64,000 nucleotides of DNA from Paraburkholderia oxyphila NBRC 105797 (GCF_000685075.1 NZ_BAYD01000007.1:62001-126000); one strand, 5' to 3'; numbered from the stretch's first letter, positions 35,830 to 45,111 are shown. Numbers and translations are program-made. Notes: generated from the sequence alone by a model not told the origin.

Positions 35830-38526
35830 ATGTCCGCTGTACCCGACGAAGTCCTGAAATACGTTGCCGCCGAGAAGGACGAAGATCCTCAGGAAACCGC
35901 CGAATGGCTCGAGGCGCTGGACGGCGTCATCTCGACGGTCGGCCCCGATCGCGCACACTATTTGATCGAGAAGCAGATCGAGTTCGCCCGCGTGCATGGC
36001 GAGCATCTGCCGTTCTCGGCGAACACCCCGTACATCAACACGATTCCTGTCGCCAACCAGGCCAAGAACCCCGGCGATCAGGACATCGAGCACCGCATTC
36101 GCTCGTACACGCGCTGGAACGCCATGGCGATGGTCCTGCGCGCGGGCAAGCACACCAACGTGGGCGGCCACATCGCCTCGTTCGCTTCGGCCGCCACGCT
36201 CTACGACGTCGGCTACAACCACTTCTGGCACGCACCCTCCGCCGAGCATGGCGGCGACCTCGTGTTCGTGCAGGGCCACTCGTCGCCGGGCGTCTACTCG
36301 CGCGCGTTCCTGCTCGGCCGCCTCTCGGATAACCAGCTCGACAATTTCCGTCAGGAAGTGGGCGGCCAGGGCATCTCGTCGTATCCGCACCCGTGGCTGA
36401 TGCCGGACTTCTGGCAGTTCCCGACCGTCTCGATGGGTCTCGGCCCGATCATGGCGATCTACCAGGCGCGCTTCATGAAGTACATGCAGGCGCGCGGCAT
36501 CGCGAAGACCGAAGGCCGCAAGGTCTGGGCCTTCCTCGGCGACGGCGAGACGGACGAGCCGGAATCGCTCGGCGCGATCGGCATGGCCGGCCGCGAGCGT
36601 CTGGACAACCTCGTGTTCGTCATCAACTGCAACCTGCAGCGTCTGGACGGCCCGGTGCGCGGCAACGGCAAGATCATTCAGGAGCTCGAAAGCGAGTTCC
36701 GCGGCGCGGGCTGGAACGTCATCAAGGTCATCTGGGGCAGCCGCTGGGATGCTCTCTTCGCACGCGACAAGACGGGCGCGCTGATGCGCCGCATGATGGA
36801 AGTGGTGGACGGCGAGTACCAGACCTACAAGTCGGAGTCGGGCGCGTTCGTGCGCGAGCACTTCTTCAACACGCCTGAGCTGAAGGCGCTGGTTGCCGAC
36901 TGGTCCGACGACGACATCTGGAACCTGAACCGCGGCGGCCACGACCCGCACAAGATCTACGCGGCATTCCATCAGGCCCAGCACGCCAAGGGCCAGCCGA
37001 CCCTGATTCTCGCGAAGACGATCAAGGGCTACGGCATGGGCGAGGCCGGCCAGGCCATGAACATCACCCACCAGCAGAAGAAGATGCAGGTGGATCAGCT
37101 CAAGAAGTTCCGCGACCAGTTCCGCCTGCCGATCACGGACGAGCAGATTGTCGACGTGCCGTATCTGAAGTTCGAGGAAGGCTCGAAGGAGCTCGAGTAC
37201 ATGCGCCAGAAGCGCATGGACCTCGGCGGCTACCTGCCGGCTCGTCGCCAGAAGGCCGAGTCGCTGCCGGTGCCGGCGCTCGAAGCGTTCGACCCGCTCC
37301 TGAAGGGCACGGGCGAAGGCCGCGAGATTTCGACGACCATGGCGTTCGTGCGGATCCTGAACATCCTGCTCAAGGACAAGGCGCTCGGCAAGCGCGTCGT
37401 GCCGATCGTGCCGGACGAGTCGCGTACCTTCGGCATGGAAGGCCTGTTCCGCCAGATCGGTATCTGGAACCAGGAAGGCCAGAAGTACGTGCCGGAAGAC
37501 TCCGACCAGCTGATGTTCTACAAGGAATCGCAGACTGGCCAGATCCTGCAGGAAGGCATCAACGAAGCCGGCGGCATGTGCGACTGGATCGCGGCAGCGA
37601 CGTCGTACTCGACGCACGGCGAGATCATGGTGCCGTTCTACATCTTCTACTCGATGTTCGGCCTCCAGCGTATCGGCGACCTCGTGTGGGCGGCCGGCGA
37701 CATGCGCTCGCGCGGCTTCCTGCTGGGCGGCACCGCGGGCCGCACGACGCTCAACGGCGAAGGCCTGCAGCACGAAGACGGCCACTCGCTCCTGTGGGCC
37801 GCTTCGGTGCCGAACTGCGTGACCTATGACCCGACCTTCGGCTACGAACTGGCCGTGATCATGCAGGACGGCCTGCGCCGCATGGTGCAGGATCAGGAAG
37901 ACGTGTTCTATTACATCACCGTGATGAACGAGAACTACGAGCATCCGGCGATCCCGCAGGGCGAGCACGTGGCAGCCGACATCCTCAAGGGCATGTACTC
38001 GTTCCGTAAGGGCGACGCGAAGGCCAAGGGCCCGCGCGTGCAACTGATGGGCGCGGGCACGATCTTCAACGAAGTGATCGCCGCCGCCGACCTGCTCAAG
38101 AACGACTGGGGCGTCGAAGCCGACCTCTGGAGCGTGCCGAGCTTCACGGAACTGGCTCGCGAAGGCCACGAAGTCGAGCGCTGGAACCTGCTGCACCCGA
38201 GCGAGCCGCGTCGCGAGTCGCACGTCGAGAAGCTGCTCAAGGGCACGGAAGGTCCGGTCATTGCATCGACCGACTATGTGCGCGCACTCGTCGACCAGAT
38301 CCGCGGCCTCGTTCCGCGCAAGTTCGTGGTGCTCGGCACCGACGGTTTCGGCCGTTCGGACACGCGTGAAAACCTGCGTCACTTCTTCGAAGTCGATCGT
38401 TACTGGACGACGGTCGCGGCGCTCAACGCGCTCGCGGACGAAGGCAAGATCGAGCGCAAGGTGGTGGCTGACGCCATTGCGAAGTACAAGCTCGACCCGT
38501 CCAAACCCAACCCGATGACCGTCTAA
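35830..38526 (+). CDS. aceE: pyruvate dehydrogenase E1 component (homodimeric)
   Basis: AceE decarboxylates pyruvate with thiamine diphosphate and passes the acetyl group to the E2 lipoyl arm. The 898-residue product is of the homodimeric type found in proteobacteria. It has HGHSSPG-like VQGHSSPGVYSRAF, the ThDP/Mg motif GDGETDEPESLGAIGMAGRERLDN...N, NCNLQRLDGPVRGNGKIIQELE, and C-terminal TDGFGRSDTRENLR. The start at 35830 (MSAVPDEVLK) is fixed by GGAGACG upstream; the longer open frame from 35647 covers the promoter. It is the first gene of aceE-aceF-lpdA. Confidence 0.98.
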   Translation: MSAVPDEVLKYVAAEKDEDPQETAEWLEALDGVISTVGPDRAHYLIEKQIEFARVHGEHLPFSANTPYINTIPVANQAKNPGDQDIEHRIRSYTRWNAMAMVLRAGKHTNVGGHIASFASAATLYDVGYNHFWHAPSAEHGGDLVFVQGHSSPGVYSRAFLLGRLSDNQLDNFRQEVGGQGISSYPHPWLMPDFWQFPTVSMGLGPIMAIYQARFMKYMQARGIAKTEGRKVWAFLGDGETDEPESLGAIGMAGRERLDNLVFVINCNLQRLDGPVRGNGKIIQELESEFRGAGWNVIKVIWGSRWDALFARDKTGALMRRMMEVVDGEYQTYKSESGAFVREHFFNTPELKALVADWSDDDIWNLNRGGHDPHKIYAAFHQAQHAKGQPTLILAKTIKGYGMGEAGQAMNITHQQKKMQVDQLKKFRDQFRLPITDEQIVDVPYLKFEEGSKELEYMRQKRMDLGGYLPARRQKAESLPVPALEAFDPLLKGTGEGREISTTMAFVRILNILLKDKALGKRVVPIVPDESRTFGMEGLFRQIGIWNQEGQKYVPEDSDQLMFYKESQTGQILQEGINEAGGMCDWIAAATSYSTHGEIMVPFYIFYSMFGLQRIGDLVWAAGDMRSRGFLLGGTAGRTTLNGEGLQHEDGHSLLWAASVPNCVTYDPTFGYELAVIMQDGLRRMVQDQEDVFYYITVMNENYEHPAIPQGEHVAADILKGMYSFRKGDAKAKGPRVQLMGAGTIFNEVIAAADLLKNDWGVEADLWSVPSFTELAREGHEVERWNLLHPSEPRRESHVEKLLKGTEGPVIASTDYVRALVDQIRGLVPRKFVVLGTDGFGRSDTRENLRHFFEVDRYWTTVAALNALADEGKIERKVVADAIAKYKLDPSKPNPMTV

Positions 38527-38553
38527 CGCATCATCCCCCTGTGCATGGCATGA

Positions 38554-38578
38554 GCGCCTCCCCGAAGCGGGGAGGCGC
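38554..38578 (+). terminator. intercistronic hairpin aceE-aceF
   Basis: Perfect stem GCGCCTCCCC (38554-38563) and GGGGAGGCGC (38569-38578), with a further G-C pair and a 3-base loop. No T-tract, so it is more likely an mRNA-processing or stability element than a full terminator. Confidence 0.5.
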
Positions 38579-38606
38579 GTCGTATGCGGCCCCGGAGACA
38601 CTAACA

Positions 38607-40271
38607 ATGAGTCAAGCGATCGAAGTCAAAGTGCCGGACATCGGCGATTACAAGGACATTCCTGTGATCGAGGTGCTGGTGAAGGCGGGCGATACCGTCG
38701 AAAAAGAGCAGTCGCTCATCACGCTGGAATCGGATAAGGCGACGATGGATGTGCCGAGCCCCGCGTCGGGCACGGTCAAGGAAGTGAAGGTCAAGGTGGG
38801 CGACAACGTGTCGGAAGGCTCGCTCGTGCTCGTGCTGGACGGCGCGGGTGCGGCCGCGGCGCCGGCTGCTGCGCCTGCCGCGGCACCTGCTGCGGCTCCC
38901 GCACCCGCTGCTGCGCCGGCCGCCGCCGCGCCTGCTGCAGCGGCAGCGCCTGCCGCAAGCGGTGGCGTGCAAAGCGTCAAGGTCCCCGACATCGGCGACT
39001 ACAAGGACGTGCCGGTCATCGAGATCGGCGTGAAGGTCGGCGACCGGGTCGAGAAGGAGCAGTCGCTCGTCACGCTCGAGTCGGACAAGGCGACCATGGA
39101 CGTGCCGAGCCCGGTGGCCGGCGTCGTCAAGGAAATCAAAGTGAAGGTGGGCGACAACGTGTCGGAAGGCACGGAGATCGTCATCGTCGAAGCAGAGGGC
39201 GCAGCGGCGACGGCCGCCGCTCCGGCTGCGAAGCATATCGAAGAGCCGTCGGACGCCCCCGCGCCCGCCGCGGCCAAGCCCGCACCCGCCGCACCGTCGG
39301 CGCTCGCGCAGGCGCCGATCATCCCAGCAGGCGAAGGCGGCACGCGCCGTCCGAGCCACGCATCGCCGTCCGTGCGCAAGTTCGCGCGCGATCTGGGCGT
39401 GGACGTCGGCCGCGTCACGGGCACGGGTCCCAAGGGCCGCATCACCCAGGACGACGTCACCGCGTTCGTGAAGGGCGTGATGACGGGCGCGCTGGCAGCG
39501 CCGGCTGCTGCCGCGGCGCCTGCCGGCGGCGGGGCGGGTCTGAACCTGCTGCCGTGGCCGAAGGTCGACTTCACGAAGTTCGGCCCGATCGATACGCAGC
39601 CGCTTTCGCGCATCAAGAAGATTTCCGGCGCGAACCTGCACCGCAACTGGGTCATGATCCCGCACGTCACGAACAACGACGAAGCGGACATCACCGACCT
39701 CGAAGCGCTGCGCGTGCAGCTGAACAAGGAAAACGAGAAGTCGGGCGTGAAGTTCACGATGCTCGCGTTCGTCATCAAGGCCTGCGTCGCGGCGCTGAAG
39801 AAGTTCCCGGCGTTCAACGCGAGCCTCGACGGCGACAATCTCGTCTTCAAGCAGTACTACCACATCGGTTTTGCCGCTGACACGCCGAATGGCCTCGTCG
39901 TGCCGGTGATCCGCGACGCGGACAAGAAGGGCCTCGTCGACATCGCGAAGGAAATGGCCGAGCTCTCGAAGCTCGCGCGCGAAGGCAAGCTCAAGCCCGA
40001 CCAGATGCAAGGCGGCTGCTTCTCGATCTCGTCGCTCGGCGGCATCGGCGGCACGCACTTCACGCCGATCATCAACGCGCCCGAAGTGGCGATCCTCGGC
40101 CTCTCGAAGAGCGCCATGAAGCCGGTGTGGGACGGCAAGCAGTTCGTGCCGCGCCTCACGCTGCCGCTTTCGCTCTCGTACGACCACCGCGTGATCGACG
40201 GCGCCGCTGCCGCGCGCTTCAACGCGTACCTCGCTTCGATCCTCGGCGATTTCCGCCGCGTGATTCTGTAA
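38607..40271 (+). CDS. aceF: dihydrolipoamide acetyltransferase (E2 of pyruvate dehydrogenase)
   Basis: AceF carries the lipoyl arms and transfers acetyl to CoA. The 554-residue product has two N-terminal lipoyl domains (about 1-78 and 122-198), each with the lipoylated Lys in ESDKATMDVPSP. Ala/Pro-rich hinges separate them. The E1/E3-binding domain (about 250-290) has HASPSVRKFARDLGVDVGRVTGTGPKGRI. The C-terminal catalytic domain has SLSYDHRVIDGAAAARF, with the conserved His and Asp. The two lipoyl modules are nearly identical to each other, a local tandem duplication. The gene lies 80 bp after aceE, behind an intercistronic hairpin. Confidence 0.97.
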   Translation: MSQAIEVKVPDIGDYKDIPVIEVLVKAGDTVEKEQSLITLESDKATMDVPSPASGTVKEVKVKVGDNVSEGSLVLVLDGAGAAAAPAAAPAAAPAAAPAPAAAPAAAAPAAAAAPAASGGVQSVKVPDIGDYKDVPVIEIGVKVGDRVEKEQSLVTLESDKATMDVPSPVAGVVKEIKVKVGDNVSEGTEIVIVEAEGAAATAAAPAAKHIEEPSDAPAPAAAKPAPAAPSALAQAPIIPAGEGGTRRPSHASPSVRKFARDLGVDVGRVTGTGPKGRITQDDVTAFVKGVMTGALAAPAAAAAPAGGGAGLNLLPWPKVDFTKFGPIDTQPLSRIKKISGANLHRNWVMIPHVTNNDEADITDLEALRVQLNKENEKSGVKFTMLAFVIKACVAALKKFPAFNASLDGDNLVFKQYYHIGFAADTPNGLVVPVIRDADKKGLVDIAKEMAELSKLAREGKLKPDQMQGGCFSISSLGGIGGTHFTPIINAPEVAILGLSKSAMKPVWDGKQFVPRLTLPLSLSYDHRVIDGAAAARFNAYLASILGDFRRVIL

Positions 40272-40280
40272 AACCGCTTC

Positions 40281-40340
40281 GACCGGCTCGCGCCGCGGCG
40301 CCGCACCAACGGGTGCGCGTCGCCGTGGGCGCGGCCGGTC
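40281..40340 (+). other. intercistronic branched hairpin aceF-lpdA
   Basis: An outer stem GACCGGC (40281-40287) with GCCGGTC (40334-40340) encloses an inner stem CGCACC (40302-40307) with GGTGCG (40312-40317). It fills most of the 87-bp gap. There is no T-tract. Confidence 0.45.
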
Positions 40341-40358
40341 GTTCCATAAGGGGACACC

Positions 40359-42128
40359 ATGAGTCTCGTCGAAGTGAAAGTGCCGGATATCGGCGACTTC
40401 AAGGACATCGACGTCATCGAAGTCAACATCAAGGCCGGCGACGTCATCGAAAAAGAGCAGACGCTGCTCTCGCTCGAGTCGGACAAGGCCACGATGGAAG
40501 TGCCCAGCGATGTCGCGGGCACGGTCAAGGAAGTGAAGATCAAGGCGGGCGACAAGGCGTCGCAAGGCACGGTGATCGCGCTGGTCGAGGCTTCGGAAGG
40601 CGCGGCGGCTCCGGCTGCGGCACCGAAGGCCGAGGCACCCAAGGCCGCTGAAGCGCCGAAGGCCGCCGAAGTTTCAAAAACCGCCGCGCCGCAAGCCGGC
40701 AGCTTTGGCGGCAGCGCCGATGTCGAATGCGACATGCTCGTGCTCGGCGCCGGCCCCGGCGGCTATTCGGCGGCGTTCCGCTCCGCCGACCTCGGCATGA
40801 AGACCGTGCTGGTCGAGCGCTATTCGACGCTCGGCGGCGTGTGCCTGAACGTTGGCTGCATTCCGTCGAAGGCGCTGCTGCACACGGCGCTCGTGATCGA
40901 CGAAGCCGAAGCGCTCGGCTCGCACGGCATCACGTTCGGCAAGCCGCAGATCGACCTCGACAAGCTGCGCGACTTCAAGTCGGGCGTCGTCAAGAAGCTC
41001 ACGGGCGGCCTCGCCGGCATGGCGAAGGCGCGCAAGGTCGAAGTCGTGACCGGCCTTGGCACGTTCCTCGATCCGCACCACATGGAAGTGGCAGGCGAGG
41101 GCGGCAAGAAGATCGTTCGTTTCAAGCAGGCGATCATCGCTGCCGGCTCGCAGGCCGTGAAGCTGCCGTTCATGCCCGAAGATCCGCGCGTGGTCGACTC
41201 GACCGGCGCGCTTGAACTGCGCCAGATCCCGCAGAAGATGCTGGTGATCGGCGGCGGCATTATCGGCCTGGAAATGGCGACGGTCTACGCGACGCTCGGC
41301 GCGCAGATCGACGTCGTGGAAATGCTCGACGGCCTGATGGCCGGCGCCGACCGCGATCTCGTGAAGGTCTGGGAGAAGTACAACGCGAAGCGCTTCGCGA
41401 ACGTCATGCTCAAGACCAAGACCACGAAGGCCGAGGCGAAGGACGACGGCATCTACGTCACCTTCGAAGGCGAGAAGGCGCCGGCCGAAGCGCAGCGCTA
41501 CGACCTCGTGCTGGTCGCCGTGGGCCGCTCGCCCAACGGCAAGAAGATCGGCGCGGACAAGGCCGGCGTGGCGGTGACGGATCGCGGCTTCATCGAAGTC
41601 GACAAGCAGATGCGCACCAATGTGCCGCACATCTTCGCGATTGGCGACGTGGTCGGCCAGCCGATGCTCGCGCACAAGGCCGTGCATGAAGGCCACGTGG
41701 CGGCCGAGGCGGCGCACGGCGAGAAGGCGTACTTCGACGCGCTGCAGATTCCTTCGGTGGCTTATACCGATCCGGAAGTGGCGTGGGCCGGCAAGACCGA
41801 AGAGCAGTGCAAGGCCGAAGGCATCAAGTACGGCAAGGCGGTGTTCCCGTGGGCCGCTTCGGGCCGCGCGATCGCCAATGGCCGCGACGAGGGCTTCACC
41901 AAGCTGATCTTCGACGAAGAGACGCATCGCGTGATCGGTGGCGGCATCGTCGGCCTGAATGCGGGCGACCTCATCAGCGAAGTCTGCCTCGCCGTGGAAA
42001 TGGGCGCGGACGCGACCGACATCGGCAAGACGATCCATCCGCACCCGACGCTGGGCGAGTCGGTGGGCATGGCTGCCGAGCTGTACGAAGGCGTCTGCAC
42101 GGACCTGCCGCCGCAAAAGAAGAAGTAA
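40359..42128 (+). CDS. lpdA: dihydrolipoamide dehydrogenase (E3) with N-terminal lipoyl domain
   Basis: This flavoenzyme reoxidises dihydrolipoamide with NAD. The 589-residue product begins with a lipoyl domain (about 1-80, Lys in LESDKATMEVPSD), an Ala/Lys/Pro-rich linker (about 85-118), and then the E3 domain. The E3 domain has a FAD loop LGAGPGGYSAAFRSADLG, redox-active disulfide CLNVGC (Cys162, Cys167), NAD loop VIGGGIIGLEMATVYATLG and the C-terminal HPHPTLGES with the catalytic His-Glu pair. The lipoyl-E3 fusion is known in betaproteobacteria and Neisseria. It is the last gene of the pyruvate dehydrogenase operon, with a terminator after it. Confidence 0.97.
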   Translation: MSLVEVKVPDIGDFKDIDVIEVNIKAGDVIEKEQTLLSLESDKATMEVPSDVAGTVKEVKIKAGDKASQGTVIALVEASEGAAAPAAAPKAEAPKAAEAPKAAEVSKTAAPQAGSFGGSADVECDMLVLGAGPGGYSAAFRSADLGMKTVLVERYSTLGGVCLNVGCIPSKALLHTALVIDEAEALGSHGITFGKPQIDLDKLRDFKSGVVKKLTGGLAGMAKARKVEVVTGLGTFLDPHHMEVAGEGGKKIVRFKQAIIAAGSQAVKLPFMPEDPRVVDSTGALELRQIPQKMLVIGGGIIGLEMATVYATLGAQIDVVEMLDGLMAGADRDLVKVWEKYNAKRFANVMLKTKTTKAEAKDDGIYVTFEGEKAPAEAQRYDLVLVAVGRSPNGKKIGADKAGVAVTDRGFIEVDKQMRTNVPHIFAIGDVVGQPMLAHKAVHEGHVAAEAAHGEKAYFDALQIPSVAYTDPEVAWAGKTEEQCKAEGIKYGKAVFPWAASGRAIANGRDEGFTKLIFDEETHRVIGGGIVGLNAGDLISEVCLAVEMGADATDIGKTIHPHPTLGESVGMAAELYEGVCTDLPPQKKK

Positions 42129-42148
42129 GTTTGCCGCGCGCATGAAGA

Positions 42149-42181
42149 AACGGCGCACTCCGCGAGGAGTGCGCCGTTTTC
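42149..42181 (+). terminator. intrinsic terminator of the aceEF-lpdA operon
   Basis: Perfect 14-bp stem AAACGGCGCACTCC (42149-42162) and GGAGTGCGCCGTTT (42167-42180) with a GCGA loop and TTTT. Confidence 0.93.
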
Positions 42182-42239
42182 ATTTGGGAGGTAGCGATGC
42201 CGTGGGTCGCTTTGATTGCCTGCGAGAGGCGCAGGAGCG

Positions 42240-42304
42240 AAAAAAATTCCCGGCCTCCAGCGACCGGGCAAGCGACATGCCGGACCGGAGCGTCAGGTCC
42301 GGCA
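42240..42304 (-). terminator. terminator region of the phasin gene
   Basis: Read on the minus strand, a 9-bp hairpin TGCCGGACC/GGTCCGGCA (42278-42304) is followed by CCCGG/CCGGG (42249-42268). A run of seven T (42240-42246, A on the plus strand) then follows. Confidence 0.8.
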
Positions 42305-42346
42305 CTGGGCGCGCCTTTCAGCGCGCCACAGGTCGATACGCGACGT

Positions 42347-42922
42347 TCAGGCCGGCTTCTTGGCGGTAGCGGCGGCAGCCGAACGCGAAGCTTGCGCAGC
42401 AGCCTTGCTGGCCGCGGCGGTCGCGGCGTTGAAGTTGCTTTCGGCGATTTCGACGGCTTGCTTGGTGGCCTTGTGGACCGTTTCGTAGGTCGTGTTCGCA
42501 GCGTTGATGGCCGACTTGATCACGGCGACCGCGGTTTCCGAACCGGCCGGCGCGTTCTTGGCGACGTTGTCGACGAGCGACTGGACCTTGCGGTTTTGCT
42601 CTTCGTAGTGCGCTTCAGCAACCTTGGCGAACTCGGCTTGCGTAGCCGAGGCGATTTCATAGACGTGGCGGCCGTACGAGAGCAGCTTTTCGGCGAGCGG
42701 TTGAGCGAAGCTCGATTGCAGGGCGAAGAACTCTTGCGCGTCCTTTGCCGACAGTGCGCGCTGCGCCTGTTCCTGCGATTCCGCCAGATTCGAGCGAACG
42801 GCCTGAAGGTTCAATTCGACGAGCTTTTCCACGCCTTCGAGCGCCTTGCCGGTCAGACCGAACAGCGTTTCGAGGTTGGCTTTCTGGGCAGCGGCGAATT
42901 GCTCAGGGGTCAGCAGACTCAT
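42347..42922 (-). CDS. phaP: phasin (PHA granule-associated protein)
   Basis: Phasins coat polyhydroxyalkanoate granules. The 191-residue helical protein starts [23 protein letters not shown] and continues [28 protein letters not shown], a hallmark of the burkholderial PhaP family. It ends in an Ala/Lys-rich tail resembling other phasins ([17 protein letters not shown]). AGGAG lies 9 bases before the ATG. It is a single-gene unit with its own promoter (43031-43058) and terminator. Several phasin paralogues are usual in these bacteria, so the symbol is general. Confidence 0.93.
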   Translation of the reverse strand: MSLLTPEQFAAAQKANLETLFGLTGKALEGVEKLVELNLQAVRSNLAESQEQAQRALSAKDAQEFFALQSSFAQPLAEKLLSYGRHVYEIASATQAEFAKVAEAHYEEQNRKVQSLVDNVAKNAPAGSETAVAVIKSAINAANTTYETVHKATKQAVEIAESNFNAATAAASKAAAQASRSAAAATAKKPA

Positions 42923-43030
42923 GTTTACGCTCCTGGATGTTTGGCGGCCTCGTTCGCGGGTCGCCTGGAGTAAGTGGCAAGACTCGGAGTGATCTGCACG
43001 GCGCTTTGGTGCGTCGCAACATTGATCTCG

Positions 43031-43078
43031 ATTTTAGGTCGCCAAAAACGAAAGTCAAGAACTTTTGGTGCAACGCAC
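43031..43078 (-). promoter_or_regulatory. phasin promoter with adjacent dyad
   Basis: On the minus strand, TTGACT (43058-43053), a 16-bp spacer and TAAAAT (43036-43031) lie about 110 bp before the phasin start. Just upstream of the -35 is the dyad GTGC-AAC-GCAC (43068-43078), a possible site for the PHA regulator PhaR. PhaR control is inference. Confidence 0.6.
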
Positions 43079-43597
43079 AATTACATGAAAGCATTATTAA
43101 ACAACTGCTTATGCGCCCGGCATGAACGTGTGCTCAGCCGTCTCGCCGAACTGCGGCATAGTGTCTGCATCCTACTTGCTGTGCGGCTTTCCCTGACGAG
43201 ATCAAGCGTGTCCGCGCTCGATCTGGCAAGATTCAGTCTTACGATGCGCGCCGGATGTGGCGTGCGTCGTACGATTCGTTGAAGTCCGGTGCAGGATTGC
43301 GCTGAGCGCGTCCACCAAATTTCGTCATGGAACGTTAAAGCTCCATGGCTGTCGAATGCCCGTCGCGTGGTTCGGCGGCACCGGCGTCAGAGAATCGTCC
43401 TCGGTATTTCCCCCACATCAAGTTCTGCATGGCGCGCGCCGTCAATGCGTAGGCAATCAACAAACATTGCCAGCGCAAGGCGCAGCAGGGTGGGGCCACC
43501 CAGGCGATTGTCTCTCTCCATCGAATGTGCGAAGCGCATTGGTCAACTCAATTGAAAGCCAGACTTCGGTTTAACGAGTAGCCATAAGTGCTTCAAT
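43079..43597. other. gene-free, lower-GC stretch upstream of phasin and pbpG
   Basis: About 520 bases with no supported gene. GC is visibly lower than in the flanks. Two overlapping open frames (43257-43574 and 43289-43555) have no ribosome site, no hydrophobic pattern and no recognisable family. It may be decayed coding sequence or long regulatory DNA. Confidence 0.5.
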
Positions 43598-43626
43598 TTG
43601 CGAATTTTTCGTGGTTTTACTACACT
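43598..43626 (+). promoter_or_regulatory. candidate promoter of pbpG
   Basis: TTGCGA (43598-43603), a 17-bp spacer and TACACT (43621-43626), about 35 bases before the pbpG start. Confidence 0.5.
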
Positions 43627-43661
43627 TGGCGAACGATCCCGCCGCTTCATCCAGAACACCA

Positions 43662-44843
43662 ATGAAATCCGACAAGCTCCTGTCGTTCAAACTGGTGCCC
43701 TCATCGGTTGTCAGTACCGCACTGTCGGTCGCTGTCTCCGTGGTCATCAGCGCGACGCTCGTAGTGCCTGAGGGCGCTTTTGCTGCGTCGCAGGACACCG
43801 CTGCGGCCAATCCGGCCAAGGCCAAAAAGACGACCAAAAAGGCCGCAAGCGGCGCGCAGGCGCCTGCGAAGGTTGCCAAAAAATCGGGTGCGACCCGCAC
43901 CGTCGCCGCGACGGACGATGCGCGCCCGACAGCCAGGAAACGCCGCGTCAGCTACACGATGAACGGCCGCCACCACACGGCGGTACGCCGCGTCGCGTTC
44001 GAGCCGCGTCAGCCGACCGTGGGCCAGGCGTTCGGCCTGCATGAAACGCCCGATTCGCTGATGCTGCGCTCGGGTGTTGCTTACGTGGTGGACCAGAACT
44101 CGCTGGAGCCGCTCTTCGACAAGAATTCGCATGCGGTCGTGCCGATCGCCTCGATCTCCAAGCTGATGACCGCGATGGTCGTGCTCGATTCGAAGGCGCC
44201 GCTCACCGAGCAGATCGAAGTCACCGACGAAGACCGCGATTACGAGAAGAACACCGGTTCGCGCCTCTCGGTGGGCTCGGTGCTCTCGCGCGAAGACATG
44301 CTGCATATCGCGCTGATGGCGTCGGAAAACCGCGCGGCGGCGGCGCTTTCGCGTTACTACCCGGGCGGCCGTCCTGCGTTCATCGCGGCCATGAACGCCA
44401 AGGCGAAGCAGCTTGGCATGACCGACACGCACTTCGAGAATTCCACGGGGCTCTCCAGCCACAACGTCTCGACTGCGCGTGACCTCGTGAAGATGGTGAA
44501 CGCGGCCTATCAGTATCCGATGATCCGCCAGTTCTCGACCGATCGCAGCTACGACGTGTTCACGGGCAAGCGCAATCTCGCCTACAACAGCACGAACGCG
44601 CTGATCCGCAATCCGTCATGGGACATCGGCCTGCAGAAGACCGGCTTCATCAACGAAGCGGGCGAGTGCCTCGTGATGCAGACGACGGTCCACGGCCGGC
44701 CGGTGATCATGGTGCTGCTCGATTCGAGCGGCAAGTATTCGCGTTTCGCCGATGCGACCCGCGTGCGCACGTGGCTCGATAACGGCGGCGCCGACCAGCA
44801 GCCGCGCATCACGAGCGCGGACGCTGGCGGTCCGGGCACCTGA
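43662..44843 (+). CDS. pbpG: D-alanyl-D-alanine endopeptidase (PBP7-like, S11)
   Basis: PbpG cleaves D-Ala-meso-DAP cross-links in periplasmic peptidoglycan. The 393-residue product has a signal peptide (hydrophobic run about 14-35, ending VPEGAFA). A Lys/Ala-rich linker (about 50-115) follows, then the S11 penicillin-binding domain. Its motifs are SISK (Ser164, Lys167), SEN (221-223) and KTG (326-328). The start at 43662 was chosen because it directly precedes the signal sequence; the open frame extends 17 codons upstream through the promoter. The Lys/Ala-rich linker is longer than in E. coli PBP7. A terminator follows at 44903-44935. Confidence 0.93.
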   Translation: MKSDKLLSFKLVPSSVVSTALSVAVSVVISATLVVPEGAFAASQDTAAANPAKAKKTTKKAASGAQAPAKVAKKSGATRTVAATDDARPTARKRRVSYTMNGRHHTAVRRVAFEPRQPTVGQAFGLHETPDSLMLRSGVAYVVDQNSLEPLFDKNSHAVVPIASISKLMTAMVVLDSKAPLTEQIEVTDEDRDYEKNTGSRLSVGSVLSREDMLHIALMASENRAAAALSRYYPGGRPAFIAAMNAKAKQLGMTDTHFENSTGLSSHNVSTARDLVKMVNAAYQYPMIRQFSTDRSYDVFTGKRNLAYNSTNALIRNPSWDIGLQKTGFINEAGECLVMQTTVHGRPVIMVLLDSSGKYSRFADATRVRTWLDNGGADQQPRITSADAGGPGT

Positions 44844-44902
44844 TCGGGCCCGAAGCCCGGCCTGATATCAGGTCAGTCAAGTCGCTTTCGGCTTCGCCAG
44901 TA

Positions 44903-44935
44903 CAAACGCCCCGCAATTGCGGGGCGTTTGCTTTT
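44903..44935 (+). terminator. intrinsic terminator of pbpG
   Basis: Perfect 12-bp stem CAAACGCCCCGC (44903-44914) and GCGGGGCGTTTG (44919-44930) with an AATT loop and CTTTT. Confidence 0.92.
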
Positions 44936-45064
44936 CGGGCCGGCATGGGCGTTTCCTACGCCATGAGGCTAGCTGTTGGGCGATCGGTTTCGTCAGCAGA
45001 ATTTCAGTGGTTCGAGACGCGCTGTCCGGCCGGATAGCGCGATTTGGCTGCCGCAAGTTTGTCG

Positions 45065-45101
45065 GTTGTCAATTGACAACTTCTGCGGCGGCCCCTACAC
45101 T
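45065..45101 (+). promoter_or_regulatory. promoter with palindromic operator of the putative TA operon
   Basis: The 16-bp perfect palindrome GTTGTCAATTGACAAC (45065-45080) contains a consensus -35, TTGACA (45073-45078). It is followed by a 17-bp spacer and TACACT (45096-45101). Transcription should start near 45108, only about 4 bases before the first ATG. A regulator bound to the palindrome would occlude the -35. Confidence 0.8.
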
Positions 45102-45111
45102 GAGTTTGCCG

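Noticed and set aside
35797..38607. A 936-codon minus-strand open frame opposite aceE
   Set aside because: Antisense to the fully supported aceE gene, with no ribosome site or motifs.
40590..40720. Ala/Lys/Pro repeats in lpdA as a possible tandem DNA repeat array
   Set aside because: These are the normal flexible linker between lipoyl and E3 domains.
43257..43574. Open frames of 105 and 88 codons in the gap before pbpG
   Set aside because: No ribosome site, no start context and no recognisable pattern; reported only as gap content.
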